Source of the DNA: Gymnothorax reevesii
Taxonomy: Eukaryota > Chordata > Actinopteri > Anguilliformes > Muraenidae
Assembly (NCBI GenBank): GCA_029721435.1
Contig: CM056573.1
Location: forward strand, 4,126,001-4,190,000
Length of the DNA stretch: 64,000 nt
Direction: 5' to 3'
In this document: one piece after another, positions 11,336 to 24,876 of the stretch
How positions within the stretch are numbered: the stretch's first letter is position 1
How the letters are laid out: each line of letters opens with the position of its first letter
Position numbers and translations under genes: made by a program
Notes under the pieces: generated by a model
The model's database searches: none
What the model saw: only the letters and a program-made list of their open reading frames with translations
What the model was told of the DNA's origin: nothing

Positions 11336-13254
11336 CTCTGGATTTCATCTCCCAATTTAGCAGTTTTTCAGCAGTGTAATTTATTTTAGGAGGGCACTGT
11401 ATTGATTTTAAATGTTTTCAGAAAAATCATAGGAAGGCTACAATATGAGATTGCTTGGATGTAAATTATTGGAATGACTCATTTGAAACGAAATCTAAAC
11501 TTTTTTTTTTTTTAAATAAAATCATCTACCACAGTACCATTCACAACAAAGCATTCTACTTGAAGATGGATTCGGAGAGATATCATATCCTCGCAGTCTC
11601 ACACTGCAGCTCTCCTCTCTGTCACTATCATGTCTCAATCATTATTGACAATGTTGGTTATTGGTATTTGGCAAAATAATTTAATTAATTGTGCATTTTT
11701 AAATCAGGCTCTGTTCCTGCATTTAAATGTAACTGATTACATACAAGAGTTTAATTTGTGCTTAAGCAAATGTTTCTAGGTGAACTGTATGCTGACTGAA
11801 TGCTTTAAAACTCACCTTCAGCCCTTATTCAATCTGGCACAATCCTGTGATAACAATTGATGATGGTTGAGGGCTTTTTCGCAAAAAAATAAATAAAAAG
11901 GGGCTGTATTTCTCTGGTATTCTCTCTGCCAGAGGTCTGGACGTCTGCATAGCAGGTTGATCAATCTGATCCCTCTCTCTCTTACAGAGAAGGGCGAGAG
12001 AAAGGCCAGCCCTGAGGATAACCTGAGAAAACTGCTGAAAACCAACACACTCTCATCAAATGCAGCGGAAGACGACCGTCGCAGGTTTCATTTTTATGTT
12101 TAATGCATTTTCAAAGGCATTTTCTTTCTGAGTTTTCAGTTAAAATCAATCATTGTGCAAAGGGGGATAAACTTGTCCTCGCTACAGGAATGCAATTAAA
12201 ATTGAAGTAAAAATGGAATGAAAAATATTATTTTCTGCCTGGATTTGAACGCCATTCCAAGTATTTCACGTAAGTATCTGCGAACGGGCAATTATCCCCA
12301 TTTTATGTAAGATTTGATTTGTTGGCCTTTCTGTTTTCATTGGTTGACCCAGAATTCATTAATGGCACAGGACTTCTGCCCATAACGAGGATAATCTCTG
12401 TAGCTAAATACTGAAAATTCTTGGTCAAAACAAGAGAAATACAGTTGTAATTTAATTTAGAATTCAAAATTCTGTTCATAGGCAGTCTATGAATCTCATT
12501 TGTACTTGGTATTAATTAAGGTAAAACATTGAATAAGGTTTCCTTTCAGTCAGTATTGTTCAATTTCTTATATTGACAATTCTAATGAAATATAGCTGCT
12601 TATATTCTAAAATACAAAAAAGTCAGAGAATGTGTAATTTTAATATGTATGTAATATTAACGTCTGCAATTTCAGATGAATGAATTTGTGGTAAAATGTA
12701 GTCATGCTGTTTAATGCTTTATTTTTTATGCTTATGGTATAAATGTGCTGTTGTAAAGGCATCTAATGCCCAATTTTTACCTTTATCACGTGGTAATATA
12801 ACTCAGAAATGACATACCTCCTATATATTAGCAATTTCTGTCTTTGCGCACTTTTGTCAAATTCATTTACCTGTATTTGTGATTCAATATTGTGAACAGG
12901 ATGTTGCAGCTCTTTTTTGTAAACACTGAGGTGTGGGGACCATGTGACAGGGCAGACAAGGAAACAGCTGTAGAATTACTTTTCACAAGATAAAAAGGCA
13001 TCACTCTATAAACATGAATTCATTGTCACAGACCCAGCGGTATCAGATGGTTTGCATCTTGTTTGATTAGAAAGACGACCTTTAGATGGGGAACATTAAA
13101 TGAACTATTCATGAAGTAGTTATCACACAATGAGCTTTGCCATAACTATATACACTTGATTTGTTGTGATGACAGAGAGAGGAGTTGCAAAGAGAAAATG
13201 CAAAGTTAGAAGTGCGGGTGACTGTTTGTTGTGCTGGATAATAATTTTTGAATA
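11336..13254. other. region upstream of fut9, nothing recognised
   Basis: A+T-rich sequence with no transposon I recognise. It probably belongs to the last fut9 intron, since FUT9 has upstream non-coding exons. Confidence 0.45.
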
Positions 13255-13277
13255 CTTTTCTTCCGTTGCTCTTGAAG
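13255..13277 (+). promoter_or_regulatory. probable 3' splice site before the fut9 coding exon
   Basis: A pyrimidine-rich run (13256-13273) ends in AAG at 13275-13277, eight bases before the fut9 ATG. FUT9 genes have their whole coding region in one exon after non-coding 5' exons, so an acceptor here is expected. The upstream exons were not found. Confidence 0.5.
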
Positions 13278-13285
13278 GAAAAAGC

Positions 13286-14362
13286 ATGCCATCTGTCTCT
13301 TTCCACGGAATTCTTCGACCTCTCCTAATCGCCACATTTTTACTGGGCTGTTTTGTGACTTTGTTCTTAATGTATTTTAAGCCATCTAGTGGCTGGTTAA
13401 CTGGCCCGGTGGAGACAGCGACATCTGCGCTGAAAGTGAAGCAGCTCTTCGCCAAAAATGAGTCGAATCAGACCATCGTACTGATCTGGCTGTGGCCTTT
13501 TGGCCAAACCTACGATCTCAGCGTCTGCAGTTCGCTTTTTAGCATCGATGGCTGCTATGTGACAGCTGACAGGAGCCTCTACAACCAGTCTGACGGGGTC
13601 ATAATTCATCATCGCGACATCAGCAGCAACCTCTCCAACCTCCCGCCCCCCCAGAGACCTTCTTTCCAAAAATGGATCTGGATGAACCTGGAATCTCCAT
13701 CACATTCGTCTCAGTTGCCTGGTTTGGAGAACGTGTTCAATTTGACGCTTAATTACCGCCAGGATGCTGACATCATAGTGCCTTACGGATCCATAGTTGC
13801 GACTCAGAAGGAAGAGGAGTTTGTGGTTCCCAGCAAGAGCAAGCTTATCTGCTGGATCGTGAGCAACTGGAACCCAGAGCACATCCGAGTCAAGTATTAC
13901 AACGAGCTCTACAAGTATGTGGAGATCCACGCCTATGGACAAGCTTTTGGGGAATACGTCAATGACCAGAATTTTTTCCCAATCATAGCCAGTTGCAAGT
14001 TCTATCTGTCTTTTGAGAACTCCATCCACAAAGACTATATTACAGAGAAGCTGTACAACCCGTTAGCTGTGGGCTCAGTGCCGATCGTCCTTGGGCCCTC
14101 GAGGATGAACTACGAGAACTTTGTCCCCGGCGATGCCTTCATACACGTGGATGACTTCCTCAGCCCAAAAGAGCTGGCTGATTACATCTTTTTCCTGGAC
14201 AAGAATGAGGAGATGTACCTCCGCTACTTTCGGTGGCGTAAGCACTTTACTGTAAAGAAATCATATTTCTGGGCGGAGCATACTTGCATCGCTTGCGATT
14301 ACATTAAAAGGCACAAGGAATATAAGGTCTTCAATAACCTTGACAAATGGTACTGGGGTTAA
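13286..14362 (+). CDS. fut9: alpha-1,3-fucosyltransferase 9 (GT10 family), single coding exon
   Basis: This encodes a 358-residue type II Golgi glycosyltransferase of family GT10, which moves fucose from GDP-fucose to the GlcNAc of N-acetyllactosamine and so makes Lewis x-type structures. Seen in the sequence: a short cytoplasmic tail; a hydrophobic anchor at about residues 11-31; the acceptor motif HHRD at 108-111, whose Arg fits alpha-1,3 (type 2 chain) enzymes; and the GT10 donor motif around FENS (243-246) followed by YITEK (251-255). N-glycosylation sequons are at Asn 58, 61, 100, 115 and 152. Length matches FUT9 (359 residues in human), and identity is clearly higher to FUT9 than to FUT4 or FUT7 as I recall them. 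I chose the ATG at 13286 because it aligns with the FUT9 start and lies 8 bases after a likely 3' splice site (pyrimidine tract, then AG at 13276-13277). The frame stays open upstream to 13166, but those 40 codons look intronic. Teleosts can carry several FUT9-like genes, so the paralogue is not settled. Confidence 0.95.
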   Translation: MPSVSFHGILRPLLIATFLLGCFVTLFLMYFKPSSGWLTGPVETATSALKVKQLFAKNESNQTIVLIWLWPFGQTYDLSVCSSLFSIDGCYVTADRSLYNQSDGVIIHHRDISSNLSNLPPPQRPSFQKWIWMNLESPSHSSQLPGLENVFNLTLNYRQDADIIVPYGSIVATQKEEEFVVPSKSKLICWIVSNWNPEHIRVKYYNELYKYVEIHAYGQAFGEYVNDQNFFPIIASCKFYLSFENSIHKDYITEKLYNPLAVGSVPIVLGPSRMNYENFVPGDAFIHVDDFLSPKELADYIFFLDKNEEMYLRYFRWRKHFTVKKSYFWAEHTCIACDYIKRHKEYKVFNNLDKWYWG

Positions 14363-16840
14363 AAGAAAGTTCACTTTCTGAAAGACCAATCTGTGTTTGA
14401 TGGCAAATTGTTATGACTGAATGATGAATCCACTCATCTTTTTTCATCTTAAAATCTTAAAACAACCCTTGTATGTTTTCTTTTTTCTTGTTTTATGAAG
14501 TGGTTTCCTCTGCTATTATTGGAATTGCACTGCAACACATGGGTTGCAATCCATTTGACTGTAATGTAAATGTGCAGATATGGCACACCTTTGTGGTTTA
14601 AAGTGGCCCAAGTTGCCAATCCCTCCTATTAACACTGGTGGAACTGCAAATCATCGCCTTCAGGCTGCAATGCACTTCAGTTTCAGTTATTTCATGTTAA
14701 TTTTGCATTATGTCCTTTTTTACTAGCATTATGTTTTATTATTGTAACTGGTGACCTCATGCTGATGAGTAAATATGGGAATAATATCATTTTCCTAAGT
14801 TCGCCACCTAAAGTTGTCAATGAATGTGGAAGAGGCTAACAGGCATCTTTATACTCTCTGATAACCAACAAGAAAGGCATTCTAGGCATGACAGAGAAAA
14901 GAGTATAAACCTGTGTGCTGATTTGTGGCTCAGTTTTCAAAGGTAGCAAGTAGGTGATGCCAGATCTTATGGTATCATCATTTGAGGGTCTGTGAACGTG
15001 TTATTATTATTTTTTTTTCATGAAAAATTACACTTTTAGTTCTAACATTTATATTACAATTTTAAAAGTGAGAAAAGTGTTTTTTAGGTGGGCAGAGAAT
15101 TTCAGAGCGATACGGAAAATTGTCTTTGACCCTTCGGACTTCTAATGACAGTAGGTAGCACTGAGTCATATTAAAAGGCCTTGCTTTTGGTTCTATAATT
15201 TTTTTGACAAATTATACTCATCACTTGACTCGATAAACTGGTCCAAAATTAAACAATTTTGTGAAATGTTCAAATAAGACGTGCTATTTAAGCACGCTAT
15301 CGATAGTCATTAATGTTCCATTGAAAAGGAGCATAGTTGAGCATAATTTTCTAATTCAGAAATTTATTTATTTTATGAAATGTTTATTATAAAAAAGTAC
15401 ATACATATAAGATGAATCTGATGTATTGCCTATGCATTATATATTGTTATAAAGGATTTTGAAAACTAGATAGTTGTAAACATTCTGTAAACATTTTTTG
15501 GGGGTGGGGGAAATTCTGAGCCATGTCTGCCATTTTTTATTTGACAACGAAATGAAAACAAAGTTTTTAAAGTCTGACAAACTGAGACACATTTGCAGTT
15601 TTCTCAGTGCAATTATCTGCCATCCTGTTTAAAATATCATACTGCATTCCTGATGTGTCCCACAGATCTTTAGAATTTTGAAAAGATGCAGTTAAGTAAA
15701 ATGTCTGGTCCGTGAGGGCTGCACTGTTTTCCGGTTTCATTTGCGTTTACCTGTTACTTAAAGAAACTTTGAATTTTAAAGGCTCAACAGCTATGTCTGT
15801 TTTAAAAAATAACATTAGAGTTATTCAGAAACATCTGCGGTGCTGAATTTACAGATCTTAACTCGAGAACCAATTCATACCATCCAGAGTTTGTAAACTG
15901 TGCAATATGAAGATACATTTTGAGTGAGAGTATGAAGCTCGAGCGATCGGTGCATCACGCTCTCAGAAGAAGCTATTTTATGTGGATGGACGTATAATGC
16001 TCTGGGTAAATGGAAAAACAAAAGTTAAATTTTTAATGAAGTGCCATTTTAAGTAGCCAAATTAGCCACCCATTAGGCTGAATGAGCGAATTCGCCCTTC
16101 CTGATGTTACGTATCAAAGCAGGATTTCATTCTGTCATCCGGACAGCTCTGTGTGCATCTATGTCCTTTGCGTTTATTTAAAAGATATAGTGCATGTGTC
16201 CTAATATGCATAAAAAGGAGAGTGCTAATGGATCCAAAATGTATGTAAAGAGTAAAGGGGATTTAAACAATTGGACTTGCATTTCGTAAAGCTAAATGTT
16301 CGTGAAATACATAAACTGTTGAAACGTTATCCATCAGCATTTCATAAAGTGCCACGAAAACTGCATTTTCTCAAGAACCTCTCAAATGTCTTCAACAAGT
16401 TTATGCATGGCTGCAGTCAACTAAAAATATATATAGTATATTATGTATGAATTTTATCTTTATTTTAACATTTTTTTTAGCATTATGTATGGACAGCATA
16501 TTGTTAAAAATTACGATAAATAAGTTAATGAATCAAAAAATGAATAAATAGGCTCAGGAGTTAGATTCATTTTTAGCAGTATTTTATATCAGCCTTTGTC
16601 CTATAGCTGGATAGAGCTGAGACCAGAAGTGTTTTTCCCTCTGATCTTCAAGTCCGCCAGATACCGTCTGTTTGCTGGGTGGGGAATAATATATACTGTG
16701 ATTACAGCTTACAAGAGAACATTATCATTTTTTCCTGGTGCATATATCTGGTTATATTAAGGAGATGAAGTGTTCATCGACAATGTTGCTGCTCTTTTGT
16801 AAATAAAAGAAAGACAGATCTCCTGCAGCAGGCCTGACGT
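14363..16840 (+). other. probable fut9 3'UTR, A+T-rich and repeat-poor
   Basis: About 2.4 kb after the stop codon is A+T-rich and lacks recognisable transposon sequence, which is unusual for this window and fits a long 3'UTR like that of mammalian FUT9. AATAAA at 16802-16807 is followed about 35 bases later by a GT-rich stretch (near 16838), the arrangement of a vertebrate poly(A) site. Other AATAAA hexamers occur earlier, for example at 16543, so the end is uncertain. Confidence 0.4.
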
Positions 16841-17753
16841 GTTGGTGTAATCCATGCAGATAAATTCCATTTTAATGCCCACACACAATGGTAGACAATG
16901 TGGACTTTGTGGTCATATTTTAAAAGCAGTATTTATGCCCACCATAAAGTTACAGCTTCTACCATGAAACTGCAACTATGAAATATGCAAAGAATTTTAA
17001 ACCATGGATTAATTGGCTTCATTAGATGAAATTTTTATAATGATGTAACTTCATTCAGGCTGGTCGAGTGTAAATGCGTTTTGACACGTTCTTTCTAAAA
17101 GTTGGATTGAAGATAATATTTCAATTAGTGCTTTTCTAAATCATGTTTTCAAAATGATGCTCTATGATTGGATATGGATCTATAAAATGTGCTTAAAACA
17201 GAATATGCTCTATTAATTTGTGAGTTTGTAGCATAATTAAAAGATAATTTAGGAGAACTGTTGGCATTGCGGGTGTGAATCTGTCTTCTGGATGAATACT
17301 TACTTTCACATTCTTTTCCTATGTCGTTCTGTTAATCCCAGAGGAAATGTAAATTGTATTTTACTTAACAAATCAAACAAGTGTAAAACTGACTTTTTTA
17401 AAAAGCATTATTTTTTAATAAACTTGCAACCTCATTTCCAGACGAATTGGGACAATGTGTAAAAACTAATTGTAACTGAGAAAGTATTTATAAAATGGTT
17501 GGATAGGTTAATGTTCGCGACAGTGTAACAGTGCTTCTCCTTTTGAAAACATTTGAGGACGCTAAGTGTCGGAATTACAAAAGTTAACTTTGTTTCTGTT
17601 CTTGCTTGAGATAAAATTTCAGTTAATCAGTACTCCTGGTTTTCCATATTTTGCACTTCATCGTCGGTATGTTTTCAATGGGAGGCTGGTTTGGGCTGGA
17701 GGCTGGCCAGTCTAGAACCCATACTCTATGAATATGAAGGTAAGCTGCAGTTA

Positions 17754-19224
17754 CAGTGGGGGAAGTAATAATAAATATATTTCTAATCGGGCTATTGACA
17801 TGAAATTTTCATCAGATGTCAGTAACAAACCAAGTAATCCACACATACAAAGACATCAAAAGAAATAATTGTAAGTTATGTGTAAGGAAATGGAATGTCA
17901 CAGGGAAAAAGAATTGTACGCGCTTACTGAAATTTGTTTAAAACTTAGTATAAAAGCCTTTGTTAGTAATGACAGCTTCAAGATGCCTCCTGTATGGAGA
18001 AACTAGTCGCATGCATTGCTCTGGTGTGATTCCTGCACACAGACTGTCTTCAAATCTTGAAAGTTCTGGGGGGCCTCTTGTATGAACTCTAATCTTCAGT
18101 TCTTTCCATAGATTTTCGATTGGATTCAAGTCGGGTGATTGACTGGGTGATTCTAGCAGCTTTATTTTCTTTAAAATGGAAAAAAAAACCTCTTTCTTTG
18201 AAACCAATTGAGAGTTTCCTTGGCTGTGTGTTTGGGATCATTGTCTTGCTGAAATGTCCACCCTCGTTTCATCATCAGCATCCTGGTAGATGGCAGCAGA
18301 TTCTCATCAAGAATGTCTCGGTACATTCCTGCATTCATCCTTCCCTGTTAGTATGGTGCTTTGGGGTGACGTGAAGAGCCGTTTGTCCTCCACACATGGT
18401 GTGCGCTATGACATCCAAAGAGTTAAATTTTGATCTCATCTGACCAGACTATATTCTCCCAGTATTTCTTAGGCTTGTCCAAATGTTGCGCGGTAAACTT
18501 TAAATGAGCCTCAACATGCTTTTTCGTCATCAATGGAGTCTTGCACAGAGAGCGTATAGAGAGGCCATGGTGGTTGAGTGCATTACTTATTGTTTTCTTT
18601 GAAACAACTTTACCTGCTGATTCCAGGTCTTTCTGAAGCTCTCCACGAGTGGTCCTTAGCTCTTGGACAACTCTTCTGTTTATTCTTTTGACTTTTGAGT
18701 TTATGGTGAAATGATGTTCTTTTCACTTCTGGATTATGTACCCAATGCTGCTCACGTGAACATTCAGAGGATTAGAAATACGTCCGTAACCAATGCCATC
18801 AGTATGTTTTGCAACAATAAGGTTGAGAGAGATCTTTGCTTTTGCCCGTCGTGAGATGCTTCTTGTGTGACACCTTGGTAATGAGAAACCTTTTTATAGG
18901 TCATCAATTAGGACTAAACCAGCTGGTATTAATTTGCACTGATAGGGGGCCGGATTGCTTTCATAATACTGACTGATTTCAGCTGGTTTCTTGGCTTTCC
19001 ATGCCTTTTTGCACCTCCTTTTCTTCATGTGTTCAATACCCATTCCCTGTGTCATTTCACTTTTTTGCGCATAACCTAATTTATGGACTTATTTTTTTTG
19101 ATTTCTTTGTGTGGATTACTTGGGTTGTAGCAGACATCTGGTGAAAATTTCATGTCAATAGCCCCATTAGAAATATATTTACTGAGAAGAATGTTGACAC
19201 GTTCAATACTTATTTTTCCAGGTG
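17754..19224 (-). mobile_element. Tc1-like transposon with long inverted repeats, nested
   Basis: It starts CAGTGGGGGAAGTAATAA after TA (17752-17753) and ends before TA (19225-19226). About 130 bases at the left, including GGGCTATTGACATGAAATTT and AAGTAATCCACACA, recur inverted at the right. Length (1471 bp) and TA duplication fit Tc1. Confidence 0.85.
17938..18890 (-). pseudogene. Tc1-like transposase, broken
   Basis: The C-terminal 89 codons (17938-18207) are open and contain [17 protein letters not shown], which holds the third catalytic Glu. Upstream on the minus strand, QQDND-, VWSDE- and N-terminal helix-turn-helix-like sequence can be followed, but with stops and frame changes. Confidence 0.75.
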
Positions 19225-20207
19225 TATGAATGCAGAGTGTGGCAAAATATGATCTTCATGGAATTAGGGGGTGTCTCAAGAAAAGGCATCAGGAAAGCAG
19301 GATGTGTTGTTCCAAATTGTACCTGTATCATTTTGTGTCAGTTGTGTCTTTGCAGATGTACCAGCTGCCCATGACAAGAGCGCTAATGCAGCTTCAGACG
19401 ATGACTGATTCTGGCTTTTGAACATTTCTCTGATAAGAGTGAAGACAGTCTCTCTCCTCTTAAGCTGTCAGAACACAATGTTCATTATTTCTGAATACAG
19501 TTTGAAAGATGGACTTTTTGGAACACAGCATTCCTTTCCACTCCACTCATTCCGTTCCACTCAGTGCATTTCCGAGTCGGCAGTACGTCTGAATGATGCT
19601 CATATGTGGCTTTCTCTTTGTATACTGAAGTCTCTGAGAGCTTAAATGATGAATTCTCTTGCATTTCTCTTCTTTGGGCCTTGGGGGTGTGCAGCATACA
19701 TATACAAAGTATTAGAGTGTGGCCATATTTTCCCAAATACATTTATCAAAACCCAAGATACCTTTCAGGCCCAGAGGGCTCCCCTCTGCTTAAACTGTTT
19801 GAATGTTTGTTCTTGCTGCATTTGGCAAAGTGACAAACCTTGAACCATCTTCCTGGTAAAGGACCCAACCTTTTGTGACACGCTAGTTTTATACGCAGTC
19901 ATAATTGTATCAGTTGTTACCTACTTACCTGCTCAATGTTCAAAAATGAATGTCGTCCTTAAAATTTCACAAATCTTTAAGCCTGAACCATTTGTTTGGC
20001 TCAAAAGTTTTGAGACGGCTTCAGGCGTCAAGTTCAGAATTTGTGAATATTTACAAAAAACATCAGCAAAAAAAGCAAAGGGAGACCTTTTCTTTGTGCT
20101 CTTTCAAATAAATGCAGGTATAAGAAAGATGGCAAATCACTTCATTATTTTTATTCATATTTTACATCATGTCCCAATTCTGATGGAATTGAGTTTGTGT
20201 TTTGTCA

Positions 20208-23040
20208 GTCCTGGGAAAATAACAGAATGCTGGTTGGGCATTAGGACACAGTAGTTGTGGCCTACTTTTTAGTTTTTTTTATCCAGTATGTGTTGAAGAA
20301 AATTGCTCCACAAAGATCCAACTTGCTTCTGCTTTGTTCATTCATCAGTTTTACGCATCAAATGTTAGATTCTCATACAAGGTCTGTGACTCAGCTGCTA
20401 CCAAAATGAACCTATTCATAAAATGTATGTCTAACTTCTTAAATTTTCCTCTTTAGTTCAAGAAGAAACAGAATTATTGTTTGATTGAATTTAGCATAGA
20501 CACATACAGATGAGTACAACACCTGTGCACTGTAATGCATAACATCAGTAGATTGCAGTTGCAGTATTTGTATAGTTTTTTTTCCCTAGTGAAATTGTAT
20601 AGCCCTCCTGCAGCCCTCTTTGCAGCATAATTGTCCAGGGAGGAAATAACAGACAGAATCTCATGCAATAAATTCAAGTCTGAGAAATAAAGACTAAAAA
20701 TAATGAGACATAGTACGATACAAAATATAAGTAGTGAATTGTTTGATAGAAATATTGCATTTTGCTTTTTGAGCAGACTGTTAAGGGGCTATCTCACAAT
20801 AAAACTTGTTCTGTTTAAGAAGTTGGGATTATAAACCAATGAAGACGGGAATGTTGGCTTTTTTGCGTTTCTAAGTGAGAAATTAGTTCTGACTGAGATA
20901 TCAGCTCACTGTACTGTGTTCTCACCTGCTTAATTTGAGCCTGTACATTGTGATTAAAACTGCTGATCTATTACTTTACCTGGCCGGGGTTTGAGAACAT
21001 TTTGCGATGTGTCTTTAGGCTGAGTTTCTGGAATCACCCGGAAGTCCCACCTGCTGTAAACTGTAAATTCCTCTTTCTAAGCTCATCACGGTCTCAGTGC
21101 TTTACTGAGCATTCACATTTTCTCTTCAGTTTTCCTGTTTCTTTCAACTGTCATCTTGTACTATTTGTACATAATTTCTTGTAAATAGCATCAGTAAATA
21201 TGTCAATTTGGTGGAAACCACAGTGTTTTTTGTAATATAAATTGGGTTGGGGATTTGCTAATGTAATAAGTGAAATCATCTTTAGGCGATCTCAGTTATT
21301 CTGAGGACGCTAACGTTAGAGCAGCTGCTGTTTTCTGGCTCCGAGAGAACAGAACAACACTGATCTGCAAAGCCGAAGCGGAGAAATGCTTAATTCGTTT
21401 GCGGAGATAATTGCGGTGCCGTGCCATCAAAGCTGCTCTTGTATGAGAGAAATGAAAGGGACTCTCACTGTGGGCAGTGCTGTGACTGGGGAGTTGCTCG
21501 GCAGAGACAGTAAAGACAGTGTTGTCAAATGGACACTTTCTTCAAGTGGGGGTGGGTGGCAGGGCGGAGCGGTTTCATGAAGAGGGACAAAGGCTGGATT
21601 TTGGATTACACCTAATCCCATTGATACTGTCGAATTTCCATCATCTTGTGGGCCCACACCAGAGTTACAGGGCTTTGTTTCATCTCAGAATGTGTGTCTC
21701 CTTTGTGACGGTGCCATGTCCAACTGTGCTATTGTGTAATGGTGAATCGTCGATATAAAACCTCCCAAAATATGACACTCCCCATTATGTTCGCTCGTAC
21801 TCACAGACATATTCTGCATGAAACAGGAGTTTGCAGAGGTTGGTAATGTAATACATGTTACAGGTTTACATTTGTCATTTCCTGCTTTTTCACTCAGTCT
21901 GTATTTGTCGGTCCCTCATTCTCTTTCCCACCGTCGTTATATTATCCTCTGACTCTGACTTTTGCTGGCTGTTACTGTACATATCGCACTTTCTCAGTGC
22001 AAACCTGATTCAAATGTGCTTTTCAGTTTGGTCATGTGACAAAGCAAAGAAGTAGCATTTCTAAGATGTAAACAAAAACTGTTATGAGTGAATAGCAAAT
22101 GTGTCATTAATAGAAAATAAGGACAGATCCATGACATATTCCTTCGACCAAATAAGGAAAAAAAGTATAATTCCATGAAAATCCTAAATCGCAGCACAAA
22201 ACAGCATCAGTCTCCTTTATTCAGTCATGTGAAATTCAACAATACTATCGATTATATTGTAACTTTATAACTATATCATAATTTCCTTAATAGCAATAAT
22301 AATCCCTACAAAAGGAATTATTATTAATTAAATTTTGCTTTTTTCAGTCGAGAAACAGGTGTGTGATACATATATATTACAATGGTTATAAATGCAGTTA
22401 CATCCTAGGAGGACACATATTTTAACAGGTATTTATATAACATTTACAGAAAGATCCTTCAAGTAAGATCCTAAGTGATCCTCTCCAGAATTGCTCATCA
22501 AATCATTTCATCATTCAAATCTATTCAAAATGGAAAAAAAACATATTACTCTCACATTCAAACACAAGGTTTTTTTTTTTTTTTAAAGAGGGCCTATTTG
22601 TCACCCTTTGTTCATACGCAGGCATCTTAGGCAAACTGAGGTAAGATTTATGTGGAGCGTTTAAGACATTGATGCTTTGTCTCGCCTGTATAGTGCAGAT
22701 ATCTGTGTAACTCCCTGTGCTGCAATAGGGGTTTTGTTTGCCAAATCATTGTGTTTTGCCAAATAATGTGAAACATGGTTTTGTCAATAAAGTGTCAGAA
22801 TTACAGAGCTTTCATTTTTGGACTCCTTATTTGCATGTAGATGTGAAAATATGGATTATAAATTGTATGTCTTCAGATATTTATAAGAAGTATTGTATGT
22901 AACACCAGGGCAAATATTGTCATGTGAATTCTTTGCACGTAAACCTTTATTACCTGGTATCATGTTGGAACGTTTAATACCCGCGTGGGTCCGCTAGTTT
23001 AAATGTGACACTTGGGTGTACTCAGTACGATTTTTCAGTG
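20208..23040. other. intergenic, nothing recognised
   Basis: Single-copy-looking A+T-rich sequence; short frames lack coding features. Confidence 0.5.
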
Positions 23041-23059
23041 CGGTTTGCAAACACAGCTT

Positions 23060-23345
23060 TCGAGTTGAGCCCTCCTCCCCTGCTCATTGACACCAGAAGC
23101 TCCACGCTGCAGTGCAGTGCTAAGTCCCGCCCTCACACCCTGTGTGCTGTTATTGGCTGAGATCTACACACCCACTGCCCAAAGGCTGACATCTATGGCC
23201 CAAGCAATCCATCCTCCTCATTGCAGTCAAAACAAGAGGCTCCTCAGAGCCTGTACTCGGGCCGGGTCTAGGCCTGGGCCAATCGCAAAACAGCGCGTGC
23301 GCATGAGCAGGACGATCACGACCCCCCCCCCAAAAAAAAGAAGAG
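23060..23345. promoter_or_regulatory. possible promoter-like GC-rich patch
   Basis: A GC-rich, CpG-containing stretch in A+T-rich surroundings. It has ATTGGCT (23153-23159) and CCAAT (23279-23283) boxes and GTGCGCATGAG near 23298-23308, similar to an NRF1 half site. No exon or transcript is evident. Confidence 0.2.
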
Positions 23346-24876
23346 TAGAGCCTACTGGTCGGAGTAATGACTGTTGCTCTGTCCTGATATACCAATTTTG
23401 AATTCATCCTGTTATCACAAAGCAATACTTTTTAATTCCAGAATAGAGTTTTGGTATGAAGTTACACCGGACAAACTTTAAAGAGCAAAGTAACGGGACA
23501 TAAGATTTACCAGTATGTCAAAGATAATTGAATGGTCTCCCGCAACTGCAAAACCTCTCATTATGCATCCCGAGTTTTGCGTGTACCCTATTCCCCTGCA
23601 AAACAAGGGTGTCGTGAGAGATTAATAGATGGGCCTTTATCTGAGGGCCTGGTCAGGCATGTTATTCCAGAACTATTGATGATTTGAATTGGTTGAAAAT
23701 AAATATCAGATTCTGGACTTTAGTTAAAACTAACTGTTAGGGGGTAAAGATGTATTTTGTTTGTTTTAAAACAGCATTGAACTGTATTCCTGGCCATAAT
23801 ATTGAAATACAGGGCTTTCTATGGAACTTGATTTAAAAAAAAAAAAATTGAATTAGATTTTTTTCATTTTTAGACATTCTCTGAACATATATTGATTGAC
23901 TTTAGCATTGTAAACTGGACTTAGGTGAAAAAAGATTGTAAAAGATTGTAAAGGTGCAGTTCACTGGTTTATATTTTTTAAAAAACCTTCAAACCAATGT
24001 TTCTAATTTCTATAATTTTTTTCGATACTCTGGTCTTCAAATCAGTCTGCTTTCATCATTTGCACTGCGCCATCGCTTGGTCACGTCAGGGCACAAAACC
24101 ACATGCTGGCACTCTTACACGGGAAGGGATTTCAGCATGGAATCAAGTGCTGGACTGTCAGCCAAATCTCACACCGAAATTTTGGCAAGCAGTCCTTAGC
24201 AAGTTCTCGCCATGGTAAGATGAGAACTAGATCTCTTTATTTGGATGAAAGCTTCGGTGCAATGAACTCAACATTGCTCAAAATTGTGGATATATTAGGC
24301 AGGCAGCTTTGCAGGATATGTCATAAGTCTAAACAAAAAATAAGGAAGTTACTTATTTATTTCGTAATGTGCACTTTGGTAGCAAAGTAGCTACTTTGAT
24401 AAACTGAATTTATCTTTGAATCACCCTTACACTACATTCAGAAAGTAACCATGTGTTTACATGTCAGGGGATTATACCAATCAGTTTGACCTCAACAGCT
24501 GCAGGGTAAAATCTATGACATTCTGCCACCTTTGACTACTGTTACAAAAAGCTCTGCATCTGAAAAAAATTTATACATTGCAGACACATGGTTATAAGCT
24601 TTATTTTAACAAGATAACTACACCTCTATATGGAAAAAGTACACTTCTATGGGGTTCCTGTCTATGCTGAATAATAGTTTAAAAATATTATCAGTATCTA
24701 TACCCCAACAGATTGGATATTATTCTACTTTTCAGGTTAGCCTTTTTAGTTTTGGTTACCACAGTGTCTTTACAAGGAATGAGAATTATTATTTTAAAAA
24801 TGAGCACTATTTATATGCTGCAGGGAAGTTATAATTTCATAGATTATACATTTACTGATAGCTAAATAAATCTTAC
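23346..24876. other. intergenic, nothing recognised
   Basis: A+T-rich; frames at 23954-24390 overlap each other and show no family features. Confidence 0.45.

Larger units (their letters stand above)
17430..20207 (-). mobile_element. old Tc1-like element split by a younger Tc1
   Basis: The left flank (17430-17753) carries CAACCTCATTTCC and GGCTGGCCAGTCTAGAACCC, matching the Tc1 family at 34.3 kb. The right flank (19225-20207) ends with TACATCATGTCCCAATTCTGATGG, the same family's inverted terminus. The two halves are separated by the Tc1 at 17754-19224. The copy is heavily diverged. Confidence 0.6.

Noticed and set aside
13166..13285. 40-codon N-terminal extension of fut9
   Set aside because: The FUT9 family starts at the equivalent of 13286, the extension would put extra sequence before the signal anchor, and a splice acceptor lies at 13276-13277.
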